Positions 37,097-46,115 of a stretch of DNA of 64,000 nt are shown piece after piece. The notes below the pieces were generated by a model. The model searched no databases, had not been told where the DNA came from, and saw only the letters and a list, made by a program, of their open reading frames with translations. Both the position numbers and the translations under genes were made by a program. Origin of the DNA: Poriferisodalis sp965215815 (GTDB taxonomy: Bacteria > Actinomycetota > Acidimicrobiia > Acidimicrobiales > Poriferisodalaceae); NCBI RefSeq assembly GCF_965215815.1, contig NZ_CBDCEO010000012.1:496001-560000 (forward strand), written 5' to 3'. Each line of letters opens with the position of its first letter. The first letter of the stretch is position 1.

Positions 37097-37486
37097 CTAG
37101 AGCACAGTCAGTCCGAGGTGTACAGACATGGGTTCGAAGTCACGGTCTGCGTGGAGCAGCTGATGCCCGTATTCCATGCAGAAGGCGGCGATCAACATGT
37201 CGATGGTCTTGCGGGGTGTGATGCCCCTGGCGCGCAGCTTCCGGTGGTTGAGCGCGCTGGCCATGGCGGTGTGCCGTCCCACCATCGGCTCGAAGAACAA
37301 CGTGTCCATTGTCGATTGGGCGCTGCGCAGGTGAGCATCGCTTCGGAACCCTTGCAGAACCTCAGTGAGAATTAGGTCACCGGTGAGAATCGGTTGCACT
37401 CCCAGTAGCTCGTCCAGCAGGTTGGTCTGGCGAGTGTCGATGCCGTTGAAGAAGTCGATCCACACCGATGAATCGACGACGATCAT
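37097..37486 (-). CDS. vapC: PIN-domain ribonuclease toxin, VapC family
   Basis: 129 residues. The PIN acidic residues are visible in IVVDSSVWIDFF, the LTEVLQGF Glu, TIDMLIAAF Asp and LLHADRDF Asp. VapC toxins cleave tRNA or rRNA when not held by VapB. Its ATG overlaps the antitoxin stop by 4 bp (ATGA), the normal vapBC arrangement. Confidence 0.92.
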   Translation of the reverse strand: MIVVDSSVWIDFFNGIDTRQTNLLDELLGVQPILTGDLILTEVLQGFRSDAHLRSAQSTMDTLFFEPMVGRHTAMASALNHRKLRARGITPRKTIDMLIAAFCMEYGHQLLHADRDFEPMSVHLGLTVL

Positions 37487-37677
37487 CGGTCAGTGCGCAT
37501 CTCGTCGAGCGATCCCTCCCACGGGAGCTTGCCTCGCAGACTGCGGATGCGATCCTGTGCCCTCGTTTGAACCAGCAGTCGCAGTCCTTCCTCGACGGCT
37601 GCGCGCTTGGTGCGAAAGCTGCCTTCTTGCATCGCCGCAGCCATGAGTTCGTCGTCGATCTCGATGTTGGTGCGCAT
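37483..37677 (-). CDS. vapB: VapB-type antitoxin
   Basis: 64 residues beginning MRTNIEIDDELMAAAM, the DNA-binding strand and helix of VapB-type antitoxins, followed by a toxin-binding tail (LRGKLPWEGSLDEMR). ATG 37677 is set by GGAGG 8 bp upstream; a longer in-frame reading to 37767 would overlap the operator-like inverted repeat and is rejected. Confidence 0.9.
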   Translation of the reverse strand: MRTNIEIDDELMAAAMQEGSFRTKRAAVEEGLRLLVQTRAQDRIRSLRGKLPWEGSLDEMRTDR

Positions 37678-37740
37678 CTTTGACCTCCCGAGACCTGGTT
37701 GTCGGTACCCGCATGCTCGTCGATGCATGCGATATCTTTG

Positions 37741-37769
37741 ATGTGTATATTTCAGGTAATCATACACAT
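37741..37769. promoter_or_regulatory. Inverted repeat, candidate vapBC operator
   Basis: ATGTGTAT and ATACACAT form perfect 8-bp arms separated by 13 bp in a locally AT-rich stretch 64-92 bp upstream of vapB. Type II antitoxin complexes repress their own promoters through such sites. It also lies upstream of the divergent YgjP-like gene. Confidence 0.55.
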
Positions 37770-37802
37770 TACCGCGCGATTCGAGACGCCTCAGAAATTG
37801 AG

Positions 37803-38567
37803 ATGAATTCTGTTCCTGCCAGAGAGCACAATCGCGGTGTGGATCCCTCAGAACGCGACTGGATTCGATTCGGCGATGCCGTGATCGACTATGAAATTCG
37901 GCGCAGCGTGCGACGGCACAAGACCCTGGAGATCACGGCGGGACCGAAGGGCGTGCGCGTTGCAGTCCCGGCAGCGACCCGCCCTGAAGACATCGCGGCG
38001 TTCGTGCGGAGCAAAGCACGATGGATCCTGGACCGTCTCGCGAGCCCGCCCTCCCAGGACGCTCCACCCCAGTTGCCTGGCACGCTGCCGTACCTCGGAC
38101 GCAGCCTGAGCTTGTCCACTGGTCGTGACGACATCGCCGATGTCGACGTGCGCTTCAGACCGTGGGAACTGCAGGTGTTATTACCGCGATCAATGGATCC
38201 CGACGGTGCGGCACCGCACATTCGCAGCGCCGTCTCCGAGTGGTATTGGCTTCGTGCCTGCGAGCACATTCCGGTTGGCGTCGACCGATGGTGGCCGGTG
38301 ATGGGCAGCGGCGCCAAACCCGAAGTGATCATCGGGGACCAGCGCAAACGATGGGGGAGCTGCGCTGCCGAAGGCCCGTTGAGGTTCAACTGGAGGCTTG
38401 TGATGCTCGAGCCGGGGTTGCTTGACTACGTCGTCGTCCACGAGCTAGCCCATCTCACCGAACTCAACCACGGGCCCGATTTCTGGGCACTCGTGGATGC
38501 AGTGCTCCCCGGCGTGGCCGAGCGCAAAGCAGCACTGCGAGCAATCGAAGGAACGCTGCCGCTGTGA
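37803..38567 (+). CDS. YgjP-like (DUF45) zinc metallopeptidase
   Basis: 254 residues of the YgjP/DUF45 family related to M48/WLM peptidases. Seen are RRSVRRHKTLEI at the N-terminus, the conserved QRKRWGSCAAEGPLRFNWRLVML, and the zinc site VVHELAHLTELNHGPDFW (HExxH plus downstream His). ATG 37803 is chosen because sequence before it is the AT-rich vapBC control region. Function in vivo is poorly defined for the family; a putative zinc-dependent hydrolase. Confidence 0.85.
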   Translation: MNSVPAREHNRGVDPSERDWIRFGDAVIDYEIRRSVRRHKTLEITAGPKGVRVAVPAATRPEDIAAFVRSKARWILDRLASPPSQDAPPQLPGTLPYLGRSLSLSTGRDDIADVDVRFRPWELQVLLPRSMDPDGAAPHIRSAVSEWYWLRACEHIPVGVDRWWPVMGSGAKPEVIIGDQRKRWGSCAAEGPLRFNWRLVMLEPGLLDYVVVHELAHLTELNHGPDFWALVDAVLPGVAERKAALRAIEGTLPL

Positions 38568-38673
38568 CCTCCGCTCGTGGAGGCGACTGGTCCAGCATTG
38601 TCCCGAGCCGGCCGTCGAACGCCGAGACGGACGCGATCAGGGCGCCAGCGAGGGACACGATTAGCGTGACGCG

Positions 38674-39588
38674 GTGAACGACACTGTGAACGCATCAGGC
38701 GCGTCAAGCGCGTTGAGATTCGGATGGCTCTCGCCGTGCATCGGCAACCGGTGGAGCGATCACCGGCCGATCGTGGCCGACCAGGTGGAATGGCTCCTGC
38801 CTGAAGTGATCGGGCACTTCGACTCGCTGTGGATCGCGGACCATTTCTACGGGTTCGACGCAAAGACCGATCCGTTTCTCGAAGCCTGGACAACCATCAC
38901 CTGGTGCGCCGCGCGCCTCGACGGAGTGCAGCTCTGCCATCACGTACTCGGGCACGGCTACCGACCGCCGGCCCTGACAGCCAAGATGGCGGCGACGCTG
39001 CAGTACCTGTCCGGCAATCGCTTCATCCTGGGCATCGGGGCCGGGTGGCGAGGTGACGAATACGAGGCGTACGGCTATGAATTCCCGTCGCCGAAGGTGC
39101 GCTTCGCCCAGCTCGAAGAGGTCGTCACGATCTGCCGGCTGATGTGGACCACCGACGACCCGAGCTTTGAGGGCGAGCACTACCGCATCGACGGGGCGGC
39201 GGCGCCACCACTTCCTGATGTTCCGCCGCCGATCTGCATCGGAGCCTCGGGCGAGCAGATCGGGCTCAAGGTGGCGGCCCGGCATGCCGACATCTGGAAC
39301 ACGCCGTGGCGGCGCGACCTGGAGTCGCTGCGTCGCAAGTGCGGGATCGTGCTGGACGAGCTCGAGCGTCTCGGGCGCGACCCGGCTGATTTGGAGATGT
39401 CCACCACCGTCGAGCGAGCGCTGCCCACCACCGACAGCGAGTCAGCCTCCTACGCCGAATTCCTCGCCTCGCTCATTGAGGTCGGCATTCGGCACTTTGT
39501 GCTCGACTTCGGCAACCCGGACAGCGCAGAGCCCGCCCATCGATTCGCAGAGCAGGTCATCGCCCCGCTGCGTGCCGCCATGAGCTAA
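38674..39588 (+). CDS. LLM-class F420-dependent oxidoreductase
   Basis: 304 residues: SLWIADHFYGFD near the start, LDGVQLCHHVLGHGYRPPALTAKMAATL, RFILGIGAGWRGDEYEAYGYEFPS and PPICIGASGEQIGLKVAARHADIWN are hallmarks of F420-dependent luciferase-like oxidoreductases. Substrate unknown. GTG start; a monocistronic unit facing the ABC ATPase gene convergently. Confidence 0.88.
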   Translation: MNDTVNASGASSALRFGWLSPCIGNRWSDHRPIVADQVEWLLPEVIGHFDSLWIADHFYGFDAKTDPFLEAWTTITWCAARLDGVQLCHHVLGHGYRPPALTAKMAATLQYLSGNRFILGIGAGWRGDEYEAYGYEFPSPKVRFAQLEEVVTICRLMWTTDDPSFEGEHYRIDGAAAPPLPDVPPPICIGASGEQIGLKVAARHADIWNTPWRRDLESLRRKCGIVLDELERLGRDPADLEMSTTVERALPTTDSESASYAEFLASLIEVGIRHFVLDFGNPDSAEPAHRFAEQVIAPLRAAMS

Positions 39589-39633
39589 GCGTCTGCCTGC
39601 GGGCGCACAAACCGCCCGGTCCCGAGCGGGTGC

Positions 39634-41046
39634 TCAGTCGGCGAAGAGTTCCAGTTCGGCGGGCGTGGGTGAGCCTTCGGTCCCCGCCGGCGATCGCAAC
39701 TCGGCTCGTTCCAAGGTTTCCTCGTACAGGCTGTGAGCGGACTGGCCATGGCGTACGAACGCCACGACGTCGGTGCCGATGAACTCGACTGCCACGGCAT
39801 CGCCGCGGCTGACATGTGGATCGGGCCCGCAGCGCACTCGCAATTGCGTGCCATCGAGATTCGCCACCACCATCGAGTCGTGCCCGTAGAACTCCACGAG
39901 TTCGACTTCGGCTGACGCTCCCGGCGCGAGGCGGAGCTGCTCCGGGCGCAGCATGACGTCCACCGTGCCCTTCACCGGATCTGCGGAATGGGCGCCATTG
40001 CTGCGGGGAGCACCGGCACCGCCGAGCGGCAGGCGGCCAAGCGCCGTGTGTGCGACGCCGGCAGATGCCGCACAGCGCAGCCACGACGCTGTGCCCACGA
40101 AGTCCGCCACGAACGGATCGGCAGGTCGGCGGTAGAGGCCGTCCGGGGTGTCCACTTGGGCGAGCTGGCCTTCGCGTAACACGCCGACACGGTCCCCGAC
40201 GACGAAGGCTTCGTCCTGGTCATGGGTGACGAACACGGCGGTGATGCCGAGTTCGATCAACAGCCGGCGGACCTCGCTGCGGACCTCCTCACGCAGCGAG
40301 GCGTCCAGATTCGAAAAGGGCTCGTCCAACAGCAGTACTCCGGGCCGTGGCGCCAGAGCCCGTGCCAACGCGACGCGCTGCTGCTGACCGCCCGAAAGGG
40401 TCGATGGCAGGCGCTCCTCGAAACCGGCAAGACCCACCAAATCGAGCGCTTCGGCGATTCGGTGGGGCGTTCGCTTGGTCCGCTCGAGTCCGTAGCCGAC
40501 GTTGCGACCCACGGTGAGGTGCGGGAATAGCGCCCAGTCCTGGAACACCATCCCGACGCGGCGCAACTCGGGCGCCACCCAGGTACCGCCCCGCCCAGGC
40601 GGGCCCGAAACGAACCGGTCACCCAGACAGACGGTGCCTGCGAGCGGGCGTTCGAGCCCCGCGATCAGGCGCAGCAGGGTGGTCTTGCCGCACCCGCTGG
40701 GTCCCAGCAAGGCCACCGATTCACCGGGGTCGACATGCAGTGACAGGTCGCGAACTGAGTAGCCGCCATGGTTGGGCGATTCACTGTCGAGCGGGCGTCG
40801 CGCCTGAGCTTGGCCGTAGGAGTGAGTGACGCTCTCGAGTGTGATCGAGCGCGCCGTTGGCCAATGCCGTTCGTGGGCCTGATGGGCAGGTCCACCCAAC
40901 GCAGCAGAGCCAGCGAGTCGCCGATCTCGCTTCGACCGAAATGCCCGGACGGTGCGCACCGAACGCAGTATAAGCAAGGGCGTCGGCAGGTATCCAGAAA
41001 GGTGAATGCTCGGTGATGGCTTTGCCTGCTGGATTTCGGTAAGCAT
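39634..41046 (-). CDS. ABC transporter ATP-binding protein (Fe3+/spermidine type, TOBE domain), orphan
   Basis: 470 residues. Walker A GPSGCGKTT, Q-loop VFQDW, signature LSGGQQQR, Walker B VLLLDEP and the H-loop THDQDEA lead into a C-terminal TOBE-like domain (VMLRPEQLRLAP, VEFYGHDSMV). This matches FbpC/PotA-type importers of iron or polyamines. The first ~65 residues before ITLESVTHSYG lack homology, so the true start may be an internal GTG (for example in RSVRTVR). No permease or solute-binding protein is adjacent, which is unusual. Confidence 0.85.
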   Translation of the reverse strand: MLTEIQQAKPSPSIHLSGYLPTPLLILRSVRTVRAFRSKRDRRLAGSAALGGPAHQAHERHWPTARSITLESVTHSYGQAQARRPLDSESPNHGGYSVRDLSLHVDPGESVALLGPSGCGKTTLLRLIAGLERPLAGTVCLGDRFVSGPPGRGGTWVAPELRRVGMVFQDWALFPHLTVGRNVGYGLERTKRTPHRIAEALDLVGLAGFEERLPSTLSGGQQQRVALARALAPRPGVLLLDEPFSNLDASLREEVRSEVRRLLIELGITAVFVTHDQDEAFVVGDRVGVLREGQLAQVDTPDGLYRRPADPFVADFVGTASWLRCAASAGVAHTALGRLPLGGAGAPRSNGAHSADPVKGTVDVMLRPEQLRLAPGASAEVELVEFYGHDSMVVANLDGTQLRVRCGPDPHVSRGDAVAVEFIGTDVVAFVRHGQSAHSLYEETLERAELRSPAGTEGSPTPAELELFAD

Positions 41047-41133
41047 GGCTAACGAATCCGGTGGGCGAAGCTAGCCCGACCGGTGTCGAAGTAGGTTGAC
41101 GCCGACACGCTGGCAAAGCACTGGGGGAGAGCT

Positions 41134-41556
41134 GTGGCGCTGACAAATGACGACCGGGTCGAGATCCGGGATCTGATCTCTCGCTACAACAAGGCGATCG
41201 ACACCGGCGATGCCGACGGCTACGCCAATACCTTCACGCCCGACGGCGAGTTCATCGGGATCGTTGGCACGTTCAACGGCCGCGACGAGCTGCGGGCCTT
41301 TGCCGCCGCCTACGCCATCGAGGAGCAGTACGCAGAATTCGCCTCAGCGCAGCACTGGGTGACCAACATCGTTGCCGATGCCGATGCCGATGCCGATGCC
41401 GATGGCGCGCAAGCCACCGTGTTCAGCCACCTCCAGATGGTCAAGCCGCTTCCCGACGGCGGGCGAATCCTGCTGGTGGGGCACTACGACGACATCGTGC
41501 GCAAGGTCGACGGTCAGTGGCTGTTCGCACAGCGGATCGTCGTCTCAGACGCCTGA
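41134..41556 (+). CDS. SnoaL/NTF2-like protein with an Ala-Asp repeat
   Basis: 140 residues of the NTF2-like (SnoaL_4/bile-acid dehydratase) fold: DDRVEIRDLISRYNKAIDTGDADGYANTFTPDGEF, an FNGRDELRAF strand and HYDDIVRKVDGQWLFAQRI. A perfect (GCCGAT)5 microsatellite inserts alternating Ala-Asp residues. GTG start; divergent from the ABC ATPase. Catalytic role unknown. Confidence 0.82.
   Translation: MALTNDDRVEIRDLISRYNKAIDTGDADGYANTFTPDGEFIGIVGTFNGRDELRAFAAAYAIEEQYAEFASAQHWVTNIVADADADADADGAQATVFSHLQMVKPLPDGGRILLVGHYDDIVRKVDGQWLFAQRIVVSDA
41374..41403 (+). repeat. (GCCGAT)5 hexanucleotide microsatellite
   Basis: Five perfect in-frame copies encoding (Ala-Asp)5 in the NTF2-like gene. Confidence 0.95.
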
Positions 41557-41576
41557 TCGCTGGACGCCCGGACACG

Positions 41577-42827
41577 ATGTCGCACACAGAACCAACTCAC
41601 GCGTCCTTCGACGTGCGATCAAAATTGGCGGCGGGCCTGCCCCCTTCCTCGCCCACCTGGACGCCGATCCCGCGCTACAGCTTCGTCGGCGGAAACAACG
41701 ATTCGTCAAGTGTGCCGGTGGGCGGATTGGCCGAAGCGGCCGTCAACGCCATCAACAGGCACGGCTCAGCACTCGCCACCTACAACCTCGGCGGCAACCC
41801 GCAGGGCTACGAGGCGCTGCGAGAGTTCATCGCGGCAAATCTGGCAGCCGAAGCTGCATTGCCCATCAGCGCCGACGACGTGCTCGTGGTCTCCGGTTCG
41901 CTGCAAGCACTTGACCTGGTGATTGCAGCCTTCGTCGAACCGGGCGATGTCGTGGTTGCAGAAGAAGCCACCTACGGCGGGATCATCTCCAAGCTCACCC
42001 GGGCGGGAGCGCTCTGCGAACCGGCCCGACTCGACGATGACGGCATCGTGCCCGAAGCGCTCGATGAGCTGCTCGGTGAGCTCGCTTCGAAAGACCGCCT
42101 TCCCAAGCTCATCTACACGATCCCGACCGTTCAGAACCCGACCGGCTCGGTCATGCCGACCGAACGACGGCACCAGGTGCTGGAGGTTGCCCGGCGGTGG
42201 GACGTCGTGGTTTTCGAAGACGACTGCTACGCCGATCTGCAGTGGGATGGCGAGCGCCCGCCCGCCATCGCTGCGCTGGCGCGCGACGGCGGCGATGTCG
42301 GCCGCGTCGTGTATTGCGGGTCGTTCTCGAAGTCCATCGCGCCGGCGCTGCGTGTGGGCTTCATCGCTGCGGAAGCACCGGTGATGCGACAGCTCGTGGC
42401 GCTCAAGGACGATGCCGGCACGGGAGCTGTCGAGCAGCTGATTCTGGCGGAGTATTCGGGGGCGCACTTCATCGACCACGTGCGAGAGCTGCGGGCCACG
42501 CTGCGCGAGAAATGCCGCGTCATGCGCCACGCCGTGGCCACGCACTTCGGCGCGTTGTCGCAAGTGGCGATCAAGCTCGGCGGGCCGGTCCAGGTGACCG
42601 ATCCCAAGGGCGGCATCTTCGTATGGCTGACGTTCCCATCGGGCACCGACACCGCTCGATACCTGGCTCCCGCCGCTGAGCGGGGAATCCAGTTCAACGA
42701 GGGCGCGGCCTGGTCAGTCGACCCGCAGTGGGGAGCGCGACGAATGCGCCTGTGCTTCGGCAGCCTGACCCACGATGACATCCGCGACGGCGTTGCTGCC
42801 CTCGCCGAGGTGATCGCCGCCAATTAG
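41577..42827 (+). CDS. PLP-dependent aminotransferase, 2-aminoadipate/MocR class
   Basis: 416 residues from ATG 41577, 20 bp after the preceding stop. Fold-type I class I/II aminotransferase: YNLGGNPQGYEALREFIA, VVSGSLQALDLV, IPTVQNPTGSVM, FEDDCYADLQWD and the PLP-lysine motif YCGSFSKSIAPALRVGF. Closest in style to LysN-like 2-aminoadipate or broad aromatic/branched-chain transaminases; no DNA-binding domain is present. Probably co-transcribed with the NTF2-like gene. Confidence 0.9.
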   Translation: MSHTEPTHASFDVRSKLAAGLPPSSPTWTPIPRYSFVGGNNDSSSVPVGGLAEAAVNAINRHGSALATYNLGGNPQGYEALREFIAANLAAEAALPISADDVLVVSGSLQALDLVIAAFVEPGDVVVAEEATYGGIISKLTRAGALCEPARLDDDGIVPEALDELLGELASKDRLPKLIYTIPTVQNPTGSVMPTERRHQVLEVARRWDVVVFEDDCYADLQWDGERPPAIAALARDGGDVGRVVYCGSFSKSIAPALRVGFIAAEAPVMRQLVALKDDAGTGAVEQLILAEYSGAHFIDHVRELRATLREKCRVMRHAVATHFGALSQVAIKLGGPVQVTDPKGGIFVWLTFPSGTDTARYLAPAAERGIQFNEGAAWSVDPQWGARRMRLCFGSLTHDDIRDGVAALAEVIAAN

Positions 42828-42900
42828 CCGCGCTGTGTTGTCGCGGCCGTTGGAGGCAGCGCGGATAGGTGGCGGCTCGAAAGCTGCTGGAACACCTTTT

Positions 42901-42939
42901 CTGTGCAAATTTGCCCGCTGTACGGGTATTTCTGCACAG
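42901..42939. terminator. Imperfect 17-bp hairpin between convergent genes
   Basis: CTGTGCA...GCCCG and CGGGT...TGCACAG form 17-bp arms with four mismatches and a 5-nt loop, 73 bp past the aminotransferase stop and 51 bp past the convergent D-aminoacylase stop. Placement suggests a bidirectional terminator, though a T run is lacking; a protein-binding site is the alternative. Confidence 0.45.
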
Positions 42940-42989
42940 ATTTGAGCCAGTCGGTGCTGCCAGACATAGCCGCCTATTCGCTAGCGCTC

Positions 42990-44738
42990 CTAGCCGCGGC
43001 CGTGGCGCAGGAGCTTGCCGGGGGTGGCCCCGGTGCACTCGCCGTCTTGGAAGGTCTCTACGCCGTTCACCAGGATGTGCCGGTAACCGTGTGCACGCTG
43101 GACGCGCCGCCACTCGCCGCCTGGCAGGTCGTAGACCGCCTCGCCGATCCATTCGGGATCGATGGCCAGCTCATCCATGTCATACACGAGCACGTCGGCC
43201 GGGGCGCCTTCTTTGAGCACGCCACGGTCCTTGAAGCCGGCGGCATGGGCTGCCAGCGCCGACATCCGGTAGTGCGCTTCCTCGACGGAGACGCGCTTCT
43301 CGTCCCGGACGATCCAGGCCAGGAAATCGGTCGTCCACGCACCGCCGGAGAAGAACTTGGTGTGCGCCCCGCCGTCGGACACGCCAGGGATCGTGTACGG
43401 CGAGTCGGTATAAACGGCGGACATGTGGTCCACGTTGAACTCGGGACCCTGGCCCAGGAACTCGGTCCGGAGATCGGTCTCGAGCGAGAGGTCCAGCATC
43501 ACGTCGATGTAGTGCTTGCCTTCCGCTTCGGCAATCTCGCCGAGCGACCTGCCCACGTATTTCTGCAGGTCTTCGCGCCGGGTCACGCCCTGTACGACCA
43601 GCTTGCGGGGAGGCCCGCCGACGGCGCCTTGCGTGTTGGCGAACAGCGTCGCCGCCTCGTCGGTCTCGGCACGCAGCCGCTCGCGGATGGCCGGATCGGA
43701 CATCTTGCGAATCTTGTCCTCCAGCGAGCCCGTGGTGGCCTCGCGCCACGCCGGACTTGAGTCGTACAGGTTCCATTCGTCGAGCGAGAAGGCGAATCCC
43801 GTGCGGATCGAGGCACCCTGGCCGAAAATGCGCAGCCCGTCGTTGTGCGCCTGCTCAAGCCATTCGAGCCGCTCCTCGTGCACCCGTGGGTTGCGCTGAC
43901 TGACCGGCACCACGTTGTCGATGATCGGACGGCCGCTGACCTCGGCCAGCCGACGCTTGAAGGAGAGGTCCTCGGGATTGTTGACGTTGGCGCTCGTGGC
44001 CTGCGTCAGCTGGATGAAGCCCTCGTCGCGTTCGCGCAGGACCTCAGCCAGCACGAAGATGTCGTCGTCGATCATGGTGTCGGTGACCATCGGCGTGCCG
44101 TCGAAGTCGGACTGGGTGGAATTTGGGCCGAGGCGCTGGATGGAGAAGCCGCAGAGCCCGGCATCCATGCCCTCGTGCAGCAGGCGCTGCATCTCCTTGC
44201 GCTCGGCCATGTTGGCCGGCCGCGACTTCGCGGCTTCCAGGCCCATCACGTAGATCATCAGCGACGCGGTTGGCATGTACTGCAGGACGTTGACGCCCTT
44301 GGGCGCCGCGTCCAGCGAATCCAGGTACTCCGGGATGGTCTCCCAGTCCCACTTCGGCAGCATTCCTTCTTGCATCGCCGCGAGCGGGATCGCCTCGGTT
44401 CGGACCATCGTCAGCATCGACCGCTCGCGGAATTCGGGCTTGCACGGGGCGAAGCCGAAACCGCAGTTGCCGAGCACCACCGACGTCACCCCGTGCCAGC
44501 TCGAAATCGAGCAGTACGGATCCCAGCGGATTTGCGCGTCGTAGTGGGTGTGCAGGTCGATGCTGCCCGGGGCCACGATGCACCCGCCGGCGTCGATGAC
44601 CTCTTTGGACGGCTTGTCCGGGCGGCCGCCGATCTGGGCGATGCGGCCGTCGGAGATCCACAGGTCTCCCCGGTAGCTCGGCACCCGAGTCCCGTCGACG
44701 ATGGTGCCGTCCTTGATGTGAATGTCGTATTCCTGCAC
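42990..44738 (-). CDS. N-acyl-D-amino-acid deacylase (D-aminoacylase family)
   Basis: 582 residues of the amidohydrolase superfamily. Marks are the metal-binding IDLHTHYDAQ, VVLGNCGFGFAPCKP, VSDGGAHTKFF with the catalytic Asp, and the closing RVSVEEAHYRMSALAAHAAGF...GVLKEGAPADVLVYD. It removes acyl groups from N-acyl-D-amino acids, or an analogous N-carbamoyl/amide substrate. GTG start with GAGGGGG upstream. It lies 197 bp after the SDR/LEH pair on the same strand, possibly a separate unit. Confidence 0.9.
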   Translation of the reverse strand: MQEYDIHIKDGTIVDGTRVPSYRGDLWISDGRIAQIGGRPDKPSKEVIDAGGCIVAPGSIDLHTHYDAQIRWDPYCSISSWHGVTSVVLGNCGFGFAPCKPEFRERSMLTMVRTEAIPLAAMQEGMLPKWDWETIPEYLDSLDAAPKGVNVLQYMPTASLMIYVMGLEAAKSRPANMAERKEMQRLLHEGMDAGLCGFSIQRLGPNSTQSDFDGTPMVTDTMIDDDIFVLAEVLRERDEGFIQLTQATSANVNNPEDLSFKRRLAEVSGRPIIDNVVPVSQRNPRVHEERLEWLEQAHNDGLRIFGQGASIRTGFAFSLDEWNLYDSSPAWREATTGSLEDKIRKMSDPAIRERLRAETDEAATLFANTQGAVGGPPRKLVVQGVTRREDLQKYVGRSLGEIAEAEGKHYIDVMLDLSLETDLRTEFLGQGPEFNVDHMSAVYTDSPYTIPGVSDGGAHTKFFSGGAWTTDFLAWIVRDEKRVSVEEAHYRMSALAAHAAGFKDRGVLKEGAPADVLVYDMDELAIDPEWIGEAVYDLPGGEWRRVQRAHGYRHILVNGVETFQDGECTGATPGKLLRHGRG

Positions 44739-44935
44739 TGTTCCCCCTCGGCCAGTGATCGGCGCGCAACGAGATCGTTCGTGCCGTGAAGTTCCAGCGA
44801 GTGCCGACGCGCACCCCGGGCGCCGCGCGTCGCCGCTGGGACGAATGTTAGGCGCGCCGGGTCAAGTGGTGCTGAATCGTGTGACAGTGCAAGTAGGGCG
44901 CTGCTGATGCCCGCGTGTTGTCGCCTTCCGGCGAA

Positions 44936-45715
44936 TCAGAAGATGCTGAAACCACCGTCGATCTTGATGACGTCGCCGGTGTGCCAGCGAGCGACATCGC
45001 TCATCAGGTACACGGCGATCGCTCCGAAGTCCTCCGGCGTGCCCCAGCGCCGCATCGGGATGCGGGACATGACGGCGCTGGCGAACTTGTCCCAGCTGAA
45101 AGCGCGCTCGGTCATCGCGGTTTCGACCCAGCCCGGGATGATGGCGTTCGCGTTGATCTTGTAGCGAGCCATCTCGACCGACAGCCCCATCATCATCGCC
45201 AACATGGCGCCCTTGGTGGCCGCATAGGCCTGACCCCGCGCTGCGCCCTGTATGGCGGTGCCGCTGGAGGTCAGCACCAGCGATCCCCCTTCGCCCTGGG
45301 CGATCATCTGGCGGGTGGCCGCACGCAGCGTGTAGAAGACGCCGTGCAGGTTCACGTCGATGACGCTGAACCAGTCCTCGTTCGAGTGCTCGTGGAAGCC
45401 GACTCGGTTCTGAGTGCCGATGCCGGCGTTCGGAAAGCATCCGTCGACGCGGCCGTAGCGCTCGATGACCGCCGCCATGGATTCTTCGACCTGCTGCTCG
45501 TCGGAGACATCGCACTGCAGGGCCGACGCCGACGGATTGAGCGCCTGCAGCTCGGCCTCGGCCGCAGCGTTCTTGTCGGGGTTGGTGCCCCAGATGCTGA
45601 CGTCGGCACCGGCCGCGGCGACGGCGCGGGCGTAGCCCAGCCCGATGCCGCTGTTGCCCCCGGTGATGACCGCTACCTTGCCGGTCAGGTCAAAGCCGTC
45701 GTAGTTGTTGGCCAC
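44936..45715 (-). CDS. Classical SDR oxidoreductase
   Basis: 259 residues: TGGNSGIGLG at 17-26, the NAG motif as PNAGIG, Ser in LTSSGTA, YAATK, the PG motif IIPGWVETAM, and DVIKIDGGFSIF at the end. The second gene of a two-gene unit behind the limonene-epoxide-hydrolase-like gene (7 bp gap). It may oxidise the diol product of that hydrolase; inference from order only. Confidence 0.9.
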   Translation of the reverse strand: MANNYDGFDLTGKVAVITGGNSGIGLGYARAVAAAGADVSIWGTNPDKNAAAEAELQALNPSASALQCDVSDEQQVEESMAAVIERYGRVDGCFPNAGIGTQNRVGFHEHSNEDWFSVIDVNLHGVFYTLRAATRQMIAQGEGGSLVLTSSGTAIQGAARGQAYAATKGAMLAMMMGLSVEMARYKINANAIIPGWVETAMTERAFSWDKFASAVMSRIPMRRWGTPEDFGAIAVYLMSDVARWHTGDVIKIDGGFSIF

Positions 45716-45722
45716 GGCCGGC

Positions 45723-46115
45723 TCAGCTGCCCTTGATCTGGCGCATGAAGGTGCTCTGGTCGAAGTAGTCGCGCCAGAACGTGATGAGGCCGTCGTTGAC
45801 TTCGAAGATGCCCATCACGGGCAGCTCGATCTGGCGGCCCGAGCCGGTGTGGAACCGGTCGACACGCTCGTTCATCACCGTGTTGCCGGTGACAGTCTGG
45901 CGCAGGACCTCGAACTCGACGGGACCGTCGCCGGCCAGCATCGGGTTGAGAAAATCGCGCATCTCGTCGCGGGTGTTCATGTCGCCGATCGGGACGTTGT
46001 CGTAGTAGCAGTCCTCAGCGACATGGCTCATCGCGGCATCGAGGTCCTTGCGACAAATATCGGCGATGAAGTGGTCGACCACTTCAGTCGGCGAAGTGCC
46101 TTGGCTTTCTGACAT
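45723..46115 (-). CDS. Limonene-1,2-epoxide hydrolase-like protein
   Basis: 130 residues from ATG 46115, fixed by AGGAGG at ideal spacing. The fold is NTF2-like with the LEH catalytic residues in place: an NERVDRF segment providing Arg and Asp, and a second Asp in VNDGLITFWRDYFD. These enzymes add water to epoxides without a covalent intermediate. Tyr and Asn of the active site are plausibly CYYDNVPIG. The paired SDR supports an epoxide-to-diol-to-ketone route. Confidence 0.85.
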   Translation of the reverse strand: MSESQGTSPTEVVDHFIADICRKDLDAAMSHVAEDCYYDNVPIGDMNTRDEMRDFLNPMLAGDGPVEFEVLRQTVTGNTVMNERVDRFHTGSGRQIELPVMGIFEVNDGLITFWRDYFDQSTFMRQIKGS

